Part shown: positions 45,373 through 55,315 of the stretch, piece by piece
Position numbering within the stretch: position 1 is the stretch's first letter
How the letters are laid out: the number at the start of each line of letters is the position of its first letter
Source of the DNA: Dioscorea cayenensis subsp. rotundata
Lineage: Eukaryota > Streptophyta > Magnoliopsida > Dioscoreales > Dioscoreaceae
DNA: 64,000 nucleotides
Assembly (NCBI RefSeq): GCF_009730915.1
Contig: NC_052481.1
Span: 1,364,001 to 1,428,000, forward strand
Direction of reading: 5' to 3'
Made by a program: the position numbers and the translations under genes
Notes under the pieces: model-generated
What the model was told of the DNA's origin: nothing
Database searches by the model: none
Seen by the model: the letters and a program-made list of their open reading frames with translations, nothing else

Positions 45373-46199
45373 TAGCGGATGTGAGCGGGGTGGAGTTTGA
45401 ATGGACGAAAATGCCCTTGCATGGGGAGTCGTGAAATGGGACTGCGACCATCTCGTGAGTTGAGAGGAAGTGGGGCGGTTTTCCATTAGGAATGCTTGAG
45501 AGGCAATTTATTAGGAGCCGTTTAATTGCTTTTTCGGCTCTCGTCTTGAGCTTTTCCAGTTTAAAGTATGTCTCGAGTTGTCTACCAAAGCTGAAAAGCC
45601 TACGTAATTAGCATTTCTTGACTTTTCCCCTTTCCACGGTATCTCGAAGGAGAAGTCCCATGACTAGTTAGCGTTCGTGAGTTTCTGCGATCTAAAGGTA
45701 TGAGTGTGGTTTATATTAGCATGTGCATTCTGAAAGAGATTTTTCGGTTTTGTTTTGTGCTCTGTTTTTGTTGGAAGATATTGAAGTCTGCGGGGGATTT
45801 CTACAATTTGAGGGGTTTTGTTAGTCTGCTGGGAGATTTCTCGGCTAGGGGTTTTGTTTTGTTTTGCATTTTAGTATGTATCGCTCTCGAAAATAGTTTT
45901 TCGATTATTATGATTTAGTAATATTTATAATGTACGTTTCAGTTTACGTTTGATATAGTTGCGATTTCTGCAAAATGGGGTTGGCGTTTAAGAAATGAGA
46001 TGTTCTGAGTTTAACGTTTGTTGTCTACGTTTAAGTATTCTCGTCTCCATTTAACAAAGATGGGTCTCTGTTTAACATTTTTATATCTACATTTAATAAG
46101 CGAGGTTCTGAGTTTAAAACCTTATATTTCAGCTTAAACTTTTGTATCGTCTGCATGTTGAATGTGTTGTTATTGTCACGAGGCTTGTGATTATGGTGA

Positions 46200-49100
46200 G
46201 TCGACCCTAGTTAATGGGCGTTGCTATTTGTGCCGGTTGTGGAGACCTTGTGAATTGAAAGATTAACATGACCCCTCGACCTTTGGGAGATTATTCGAAG
46301 GAACGCGTTGCGGTTCGATGCTGGTGGAAGCCATATACAAGAGAGGGCCACTTCTTGATTCTCTTTTGCTGAAAGATGCGATGGTCGCACCGATAAATTC
46401 GGGATCGGGGAAAAGCTGCTTTGAGTTTTGAGACCTCGAGATGTGGCCCTCGTTCTTGAGTACTGCGTTGCGATAAGCGGCGGTGGTCTTCGGAAGAAGA
46501 AAAGCGTCGGTGATTCGAGAGGCGGTATCTATCAGACCTCGAGAGCAGCGGAGACTCCGTCGAGGCTGCTGAGTGCTGAACTTGTTCGACGAGAGGGAGA
46601 AGAAGATAATTTTGTCGAAACTCACGATGGTGTACCTCAGTGGGGACGATCCTCTTCCCAAATACATCATGCTCGGTTCGAGCTGGATCGTTGATTACGT
46701 CGATGATCTACCGGCAGTGGGAGGCGATCTGGCGTGGTAGCGAGCTGACGCCTGAGAGTGGCTTATGGAGGATATTCCAGCAATGACCCGCTGGGGTCTG
46801 CAGATAGATCTTTGCAGGAAGAAGACCCGACCACGAGTACATTAAGGGTTTGCTCGGTCGCGTAATGTACAGTTTCTGGTGTGGCGAGCAGGGAAGAAAG
46901 TCCGTTTGCGAGATCCCAAGGATCTTTGTGCTACGGTGAAAGTACTTCTAGGAAAGCGACTGACGGTAGAAACACGAGCTTGTCGTCGCTCGATGGAAAG
47001 AGGTAATAAATCATGGACGATGTTTAACGTAAGTCTTTAATGTTTAAACATTTTATTTAACGTTAACTTTAGTATTTACCGTTTAACTATTATTCATTAC
47101 GGTTTAAATATTTTGTTCTCCGTTTAATTATATTCTATAACGTTTAAATATATAAACACTACTGTTTTAAAATATAGTTTTTATAGTTTAAAATGAATGA
47201 TCTTCTTTGAAATTGTTTTGGTTTACACATATGTTAGTTTCTGAAAATGTGGTTCCGTGAATCTTTGAAGAAGGAAATATTTGTTGGTGCCAACCAAGCG
47301 GATGGATACTCATTGCTCCGGAACCACTTGCTCAAGGCGGGATGAGAGGCGAGCCTACTCGTCATACTTGGCTGGGCCGCGTTCTCCTACTTCCGACCAC
47401 GCGCATCCGTTCCTCGGCCTGGAGGCCACCACCCTAGCGTGATTACAGCAGCCCTACCACGACAGCATGCCGGTCCCCAGACCATGGCGGCCCTCACGGT
47501 AGTGGCGCTCACGGTGACATTAGGCGAAGATGTCACGCGCAACTCTTGTGCAGGGCGTACGGAATATTGATGACCGAGGTTTCCTCGACATCGCTCGTGT
47601 GGAGGCGGAAGGGCGTTACATGGCCATTGCGCCATCCCTCGAAAAAGAAACTGAAGCACCCGGGACGAGCGAGGCGTCGAATTTGATGACAGCGACATCA
47701 TCGGGAAAGGTCGTTCAAAGGCGGCTACATTGAAGAGACTTGCGAAAAAGGAGAACAATCGCCTCTGTCTCGCGAGGGTGACGATGAAAGCAATAGCAAC
47801 ACCATCGGGCGGTGATCACATTCTTGAGTGCACGTCGCCGTCGATGACATGGACATGGCGGTGGAGGACAGTCGTAGATGATGTGGCCGTTGCGCCGGTT
47901 GAGAAGGTGCGTTGACTCTCTTCTCGATGAAATCGTCGACCCGGTGGAGCCATTTTGCCGAGATCGGCGTCGAAAGATGGACACAATCCCTGAAGATCAA
48001 GAACAAGTTAAGGGTGTGTCTCCCAATGATCTCTTTGTTGTCATGGCACGGTTGAGAGAAGATCGTCCGAATCCGTTCTGCAGTGGCCGGCCAGTCTGCA
48101 TGACCAGCGGGAGCCGATCCCACCACAACAAGAACCATGTGAGGAAGTGTGCGGTTGATCTTGTCGCACGTCGTCCCTCATCGAGCCGGACACAATCCCA
48201 CAACCAAGAACAACCATGTAAGGATGTGCTGCGGTTGATCTTGTCGCCATCGTCCCCGCATCGAAGGAGATCGATGAAGACCCCAGCCGAGCAAGGAGAG
48301 ATGATCAGGCAGATCAGAAAATTTGACCCAGAGACGAGCTCGAGCTTTTATTCGAAGAAGAAGAAATGGGTGAGGCCTGAGTTGTCTTAACAGATACGAG
48401 CGAGGGAGTTGATGAGGATCTTTCCTAAGCTGCTCTATGGGACTGGGTAAGTGTAACGTTTTTTATGATATTGTTTAAAAGGGGTTTCTTATAGTGTTTA
48501 ACTATTTCCTAATAGTGTTTAATACCTTTATGTTATCATTTAAGTTTTCTACTTATCGTTTAATTATATATAATATCATGTAACAATTGATAATATCATT
48601 TAAATATTTAATATGGTCTTATTATATACTGATTATCGTTTAACCTCAAGACTTTATCGTGTGGAAGAATGCCAGCCCGCATCGCCGCATGACAGGGATT
48701 ATACATGCTTGAGGGGAAGGAGATGGTCATTTGATGATGTGATGGACGCTTTCAGTGTCATGATACTAGTCGGCGACAAAGAGCCATATCCTTACAGAGG
48801 CGCCTCCAGTCACCCGGAGCCGCTTCATTTGATTTATAGTCAGCGGGGACTGACGCCACGCGGCAATGTATGGCGCTATGATCGGGATGCTGCGTCACAG
48901 ACTCCGATGAAGTTCAAATTGTCGTCCTCCCGATAATCATGAATGGCCACTTCCATGTCGATCGTCTCGGACGATGATAAACAAGAATACTGAGTTTATT
49001 CTTACGTGTCCGGGAGTACGATAAGAGACAGCGTTGGACATGGTAAGTTCTTTAATTATGTCCAGATTAATATCATTTGGTATTTAAATCGGTATTCTAA

Positions 49101-49360
49101 TCTCGACTTGCATATCTCGGCAATGGAATCTATTCGACCTTTGTGTCGATATGGAGTTAAGCGAGTCGGCGACAACAAAGTACCCGCTCGTGCGACCACG
49201 GAAAACCCCACGCCAAAACAAGGAGCGTCGATTCTGGCAAAGTCTACGTCGTCACGGTTTATCGAGCGATTCATGGGGTGAGAGATTACTGCTACCATGA
49301 GCGGGCGTTCCTTACCTCGGTTACGGTATGTTACCCGCGATACTTAAGGAGGGAGGGCGT
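46200..49360 (+). pseudogene. ULP1-like cysteine protease gene remnant carried by MULE 2
   Basis: Plus-strand pieces resemble the ULP-like genes of MULEs. Near 46620-46740 the text KYIMLGSSWIVDYVDDLPAV is like a DUF1985 segment. Near 48930-49030 IIMNGHFHVDRLGR resembles the region around the catalytic His (normally NxHWxLxV). Near 49200-49280 a Gln is followed by SVDSGKVYVVTVYRAIHG, aligned with the D-C-G-V-F-V block of SUMO proteases, so the nucleophile Cys would be Ser. Stops and frame changes are many. The family members cleave SUMO or SUMO-like tags; this copy is dead. The match is by eye and is the least certain gene call here. Confidence 0.45.
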
Positions 49361-49877
49361 GAGCGTCCATGACAAAGGGGTCGTCACAGCGGGTTAAAAT
49401 TTTTGTTTTGAATAACATGTCACATGTGATCGATTTGTCGATTTTGTTTTCAAATGTAAATCTGGACAAATTCAATTCATTTGTTTTCGTGTTCGAAGAA
49501 CATGACTTGTATATCTTAATGTAAATTTTGTTTGTTTTTGAATTGTAAAGCGGTTAAATTCCATTCGGTTTTATTTCATTGTTTAATTTACGTTGTAATT
49601 GTGTACATTTCACTTTCGTTGTTTAAATATACTATATATCGTTTAAACATCGAGTTTTAAATATTTCAAATTTCGATGTACCCGTTTAAAAAATAACTCT
49701 GTTTCGCTAAATAAATGCACTCATTGTTTAAACATCGGGTTGAAATATTTCAAATTACAGTGTATCCGTTTAAAATAACAATGTCTCTGTGTAAATACAT
49801 TCAATTCGTTGTAAAGAGTAAGAGTTTTAAATGTAGAAAGGTTCCCATCGATACACTGATGTTTCCACATCATCGTC

Positions 49878-52380
49878 GGTTTATTAACAATGCCTAGTCG
49901 GCGACGTTTCATTGCAAGATCGATCGATTGTGACGGATCCTTGGCGGCTAGCTGCAATGTAACTCGCGGACATCAAACGCTGCACTCGATCCTCTTCGTC
50001 TAGGCACGCCCGGTCGCCTTCTAATCAGCGGTGATGAAGCAAGCTCACGATTTCCGTCGAAGGCCCTGTCATCGTCGGGTATAGGGGAATATAGCTTCCC
50101 TTATACGCCCGAGTTTGTAATTGTCGGCAGGTGAAGTACCCGCTAATAAATCGATGTACGTTGGTGTTTATGCTGCATTGTTAGCTGAGCAAAGCATGTT
50201 TGCGAGGATACCATAAACTTGCCACCTCGACGTGAACAAGTTACGATGGCGAGATCCGACGAGTTCGCTGCATTGGTCGATCAGCCAGTAGCGATCATCG
50301 ACCTGACGACCAACACGAAGATTTCGGTACGTCCTCAACAATGATCTCTAACCCGAATGTATGTACGGGCATAAGTAGGTCTCCCATTTGAGTCGCTTGC
50401 TCACGCGGTTACATAACATGCGCGTCGACTTGAACACGGCAAATAAGGTTAAACAAAAGCGATTGATGGTTAAATAATTCGTCAACATGTTTAAACATTA
50501 TTGTAATTATTTAAAGCGAAATGATTAATATTTAAAAGTCGACAAGTGTAATTAAACAAAGATTGAGAATGTTTAAAAGGGTAATACTAAATGTTAAGTG
50601 TAAACCAGCGTTCATGCAGACCTTATGGAGTCGACCATTTTCGTCAGCGGTAAATGGCGAGCTTCCTTGATCCAAGCATTGAGCGACTCACGACGTTCGA
50701 GATACATCTCACCCAACGATCACCTCCGAGCAGATAATTCGACCAATGTGCCATATCAGGTTTATTAATCAACGGTGATGAGCTTGGGTGATATGGCTGC
50801 GGTTCATTCACGGTATCGTCGAAATCTTTAGCCGTGGATGCCCGCGCAATCGCGGAGCATATAGACCGGCGACTCCTCCCTCGATGCCTTCCCAAGTCGG
50901 CATTGGCTTTCGTAAAATTGGCCTCCAAATGTCGAAGGCAGATGCGCGTGTGGCGAAGAGGGAAGACTCTCGCAATTGCGCTCACAAGGCCCTTGGACTG
51001 TCCGACACGAAGGTAATTATCTCATGATAATCTCCAGCCTCGTATAAAGGCATCGCCTAACTTAGATATGAACCAAGTCGATTGGCGTCGGTCTAGTTGT
51101 CGACTATACCGAAGGCGACGTGGAAAAACCATTGTTACCATCTTTCCTGTGGCGCCGATGAGTGTACCCGATATTTTTCCAAGGAGGTGGGTACCATCGA
51201 GAAAGCAATGACGACTGCAAGCCCTCTTGAATCCCATAATACACGCTAGAAAGAAAGAATGACGCGTTTAAAAGCGATCACCGTCTCTCTCCCAGCGATC
51301 GCTAGCAGCTGGCGGAGTTTGTCTCGGCCCACCTTATCCACGTACCAAAGACAAGCAGTCATAGTTTGGAGATGTCGACTGCAGTCGAGGACCACAGGCG
51401 TACTCTTTTCCCAACCAAGCTGCTTGATGGTATGTGGACACCATGTTCCCATAGCATGTCCTCACGAATGTCGATGGCCTTGTCTGAGGGACGGTCGCTT
51501 GAGCTTCAGATCACTCGTCGCTAACCCGTTTTTGGACGCTTTCGGATGTGAGCCTTGAACCTATGACCACCTGCAAGTGTGTGCCGGGTTGATTGTCTTG
51601 ATTCGAAAGTATTTTTGTTATACTCTTTTTGATGCATGAAGGCGCCAAACGACAACCATCAGCGCATTCCACGATCACTGCGATGTTTTTCGTTCTTTAT
51701 GAATTTGAAGTCGAAAATTCCTTTTTGATTGCATGATTTGATACATCCACTGAAATGTTAGACAGCCGTCAAAAGCGTTGTCGATATCCAACGACAACAC
51801 TTTGGGAATGATCGGCGAGGAAGGAAGACATCCCACACGCGCCGAGGTCAGCCCATAGGGATGAATGGGAGCACTCGCGAGACTCAATTCTACCGACACT
51901 TGAGTCGAATGAAAAGATCAATATGTTAAGCGGAGAGTATAATGTTTAGCGATAATGACAATAGTTAAAGCGTTAAATTAAATACTTAAGCAATTAACTA
52001 ATAACGTAAAGGACTAGTAAAAATATGTTAACCGAGTGATCGGACATATTTAAACAATAATGACCCCGAACTATTTGGAATAATTAAAAGAAAAGGAACT
52101 TCTAACGAGTAAACCTCATTTTCATTAGGATTACAATGATGGCGCATTTTTACGTCTCGACGACAAGATCGACTACGACATTTGAAGATGGAGTGGGACG
52201 TGACACATCATTGGAAAGTCGACATCATTTTCGATTGGGCGAAACCGTTTTATATCCATCCGGTGTGATGAACTTAACCACGATGAGAGAAACTTGGAGA
52301 CCCCGTAGCTCACGTATCTCATCTAACACCAACTCCCCAAGAAGTGCGAGCAGTGAGCATTAGCACTCTTCCCTCCCCGT
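49878..52380 (-). pseudogene. mudrA-like transposase remnant of MULE 2
   Basis: Minus-strand order: VKFITPDGYKTVSPIENDVD (about 52290), homologous to MULE 1; a region like the FxVG DNA-binding domain with SNHAIKKEF (about 51740); catalytic-core text MGFKRACSRHCFLDGTHLLG and KISGTLIGATGKMV (51237-51130), containing the first Asp of the DDE triad; VFPLRHTRICLRHLEANFTK, ARASTAKDFDD and DMAHWSNYLLGGDRW (50970-50690); SWIM-like RWQVYGILANMLCSA with TYIDLLAGTSPADNYKLGR (about 50200-50100); and a CCHC remnant near 49900. Frames change repeatedly. It is the complete order of a plant MULE transposase, beyond function. Confidence 0.82.
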
Positions 52381-54424
52381 TGAATCTAGCAATACCACAA
52401 AACTCTCCATAATATATCGGTCGAGAAAACCAGATCGATGACAGACCAAATGAAATGAAGAACAAAAGAGACGAAGAAGAAGAAGTAGAAGATGTAAAGA
52501 ACAAATGCGAGTCGAGAAAGAGACAAAAAGTGCAGGGTTGTATGCATGGGGTTAGACTAGGCGTGATGTGATTGGGCGGTATTTTTTCCCTCCATCCCAA
52601 TGGCAAAAAGGAAATATATGTCATCTGTCGCGAGGAAGACATATTGTCGTCGTTCGAATGAAAGTTCTCGACTCAACATGAGTCTGCGTAAAGCGTCGAG
52701 CTTTTTTTATGTTTAAAGCAGGATACATATAGTGTTTAAAAAAGGGTTAATTGTTTAACTAAAAGTCTATATCATTTAAATAATATGTTATTGTTTAAAT
52801 TGAATGCTTTCATGACATCGCATTGAAGATGGGTACCTCTGGGTCATTGTTTAAACATCTTTACGTATTTTTCTTACACTGGGTTGTCGTTTATTTAAAG
52901 AGTAACTTGAGTAGTGTTTAACTTTTTCTATTGTTTACACCGTTGTCATTGTTTAAAGAGTAACTTTTTCTTAAACACCGTTGTCATTTGTTTAAACATA
53001 TTTTCACGTATTTTCTATTATTTACAATGACGTTCTTTTTGTTTCCCACTTTGTTTGTTTTTTACTAGAGTCTATGTTTAAATTTGGGAAGTTCGCGATC
53101 GAATAAAGCTTGTTTCGTTTTATTTATAAAAGATTTACAACATTTACAACATTTACAACGTCAGCTCGGACTTTGGACACTCACGACTCGACCCTCAGTA
53201 TAGCGAAACAAGTGTCCATGACATTCGAGATGCTCACGTGTTTGCATAACATGCGCATCGACTTGAACTGCACTGACGTACAACATTAAAAAGGTTAAAC
53301 AACACACATTCATGAAAAGCGACTATTAATCAATGTGTCAGTGGTCGGGACTTAAAGCGAAGATCACGATAGTTAAACACGAGCGTAATAGTTGTACATC
53401 GGCGTAATGTTCTTAAATGGTATGAGAAAGTCTCGAGTGATAAATATCAACCCCGTCTTAAAGGATGTTTTCACGATCTCCTCCTCAGAGAATCCTCCGT
53501 AATCACGAAATACGTGAAAAATTTCTTTTCTTACCCAAGTCGAAATGCTCGCAATTGCTTGCACTGTCATCCACGTCGAAGAATCCTCTGCGATTCGAGG
53601 CGATTATGAGAGCATTTCGACTGCAAACGAAAAAGATAGTTTAACTGTTGCGTGATTGCGGCTAAATGATTCTCAAGATAAGGGAAGAAGGTTCGCGAAA
53701 CATCCTTTCGAGATAGAGTGGTTGTCCAGTGGGAAGAAGGAGGGGCGAGGAGGAGCGAGGAGGAGGAGGAGGAGGATGATGAGGGACGGCGAGGAGTGGT
53801 TGTCCGTGGGGAGGGTTCTTTCTACGGTTATTTATGGTGTGAATTCCACGAGCGGTGACTCTTCAGTATCAGGAAAAAAAGTTAAAGCGTACGATTGGTC
53901 GAGCATTGGTGATGAGCAGAGCGGGTGTTCGGAAGAATTATATTCTGGTCAGTAAATTTTTAATGCCGTCATTAATTCTTATCGCGGGATACCACTAACC
54001 TTGCCACACGCTATCGTGCCACTGCCCAGTGATTCGGGATCGAGCGAAAAAGATCAGCGTTTCTGCGAGACTTTTGAGAATTTACACGTTAATATGAATA
54101 GTTATACATGTAAAGATAACGTTAAGCGGAGATGGGAAGTATTACACGGATATGATAATTATTAAACATATTAGTAAAATATTTAAAGCGTTAAACCAGC
54201 GAAAGCCCTTCGAAAAGGTTGAACATGATGTGATTTAGCGCTTTTTCTTTCCCACCATTTTCGGGGCTAAAAATGGGATTTCACGACATGGACCCATTTG
54301 AAGTGAGCGGTGGGGGGTAAAAGGGAAGTTAAACACTAACGGAAGAGTCATCAGGGGTGTGCAAAAGTATGAGGGGGTTTTTGGGAAGTTTTGAAAATTA
54401 CGAGGGGTGAACAGTAATTTTCCC

Positions 54425-54727
54425 TTAATTATTATATTATTACACCATTAAATATTGTTAAGTATTATAAATTTATTGTTAATTACTGTTATGTATTATA
54501 TACAAATTAATAATTATTATTAGATGTATATTTAAGAATACTGAGTGTCTCGATTTCTAATTTAGATAAGTTAATAAAGAACATATTCTCTATTAATATA
54601 TACATATATATATATATATATATTTCAATAGTTTTTACTTATGGGTACTTATATTGTTGTGACAAAAACATTAGTTTAATTAGCAATGTGGACCAAGAGT
54701 TACATGTGACTCAGCCACAATAATTTT
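54425..54727 (+). repeat. ~300-bp block duplicated at 60651
   Basis: TTAATTATTATATTATTACA onward matches 60651-60934 in the same orientation to about ACATGTGACTC...CCACAATAAT. It begins exactly where the MULE 2 terminus ends. It is AT-rich and non-coding and may be part of a dispersed element. Confidence 0.8.
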
Positions 54728-54734
54728 GAGTATC

Positions 54735-54912
54735 AGCCTCTCCCAATCCTGTTTATGAGGGCTTCTCCATGAGATTAGAAGCCCAAGATAGGTGATAGGA
54801 AAAGAACCCACCACACAATTAAGTGTTTCCTCAGCTATATCCCGGGGTTTTCCTTAGCTCTTTATAATATAAACAAGTTTTTGAGAAGTTGACCTCCAAA
54901 CTAGAAACACCT
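54735..54912 (-). mobile_element. LINE reverse transcriptase fragment
   Basis: The minus strand reads DIAEETLNCVVGSFPITYLG and LLISWRSPHKQDWERLI, a LINE reverse transcriptase thumb segment (compare GSFPxxYLGLPLS). It has no ends and one stop. It is an isolated relic unrelated in position to LINEs 1 and 2. Confidence 0.65.
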
Positions 54913-55245
54913 TAAAAAAAACATACAATTACCACGGGTGGCTTGGCAGTCAAGAATCCAAACAAGAATATTAGGCACATTTTTGACAAACATGTGTATT
55001 ATTTTTCAAAAAAAAAATTTTTTTAACAAAATTTTAAAAAAAATTAATATTAATAGAGAGAAATGTATATATAATCAATTAAAAAATAATTCTTAAATTA
55101 AAATAAATATTAAGGAAAATCAAACCACCAAAAAGCCAAAATCTTTGATTTAAGATCCTAGTGTTGATGTGATCTAGACCGTCCACGTTTTCTGGATATA
55201 AACGTAATTTTAAAGTTCTTACAGGGGTATCAAGGTCCAAAATCC

Positions 55246-55252
55246 TTTTTTA
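55246..55252 (+). promoter_or_regulatory. possible TATA box of the rps11 gene
   Basis: TTTTATAAG lies about 68 bases before the ATG at 55316 in AT-rich sequence. The spacing suits a plant core promoter. The signal is weak on its own. Confidence 0.35.
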
Positions 55253-55315
55253 TAAGCTAGGTTTTGCCAATTAGTGGTTATCTCTGTTCTCAAGCTCGAG
55301 CATTCCCAGAGAACA

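Larger units (their letters stand above)
45930..54200. repeat. degenerate GTTTAA word arrays in the spacers of MULE 2
   Basis: GTTTAA, GTTTAAAC and near variants recur every 10-30 bases in AT-rich spacers at about 45940-46130, 47010-47190, 48460-48650, 49545-49800 and 52690-53050. The reverse-complement form (TTAAAC) dominates at about 50440-50600, 51920-52090, 53290-53400 and 54080-54200. The coding-like segments between them are largely free of the word. Confidence 0.65.
45373..54424. mobile_element. MULE 2: large Mutator-like element with mudrA-like and ULP1-like genes
   Basis: About 9 kb of GC-richer coding debris alternating with AT-rich spacers. A mudrA-like transposase gene lies on the minus strand (52380-49878) and a ULP1-protease-like gene on the plus strand (about 46200-49360), facing tail to tail. 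The right end is AATTTTCCC at 54416-54424, the same terminus as MULE 1. Beyond it the sequence is homologous to 60651 onward, which confirms the boundary. The left end lies in or beyond the gap. The architecture fits the Kaonashi (KI) class of plant MULEs, known to carry ULP-like genes. Confidence 0.7.

Noticed and set aside
44243..45486. Four long open frames of 350-400 codons
   Set aside because: They consist almost entirely of undetermined residues across the N gap.
47387..48390. Overlapping open frames on both strands in MULE 2, for example 47725-48138 (-) and 47878-48390 (+)
   Set aside because: The region is GC-rich and open in many frames. No motif was recognised in any of them, and they are treated as part of the decayed MULE.
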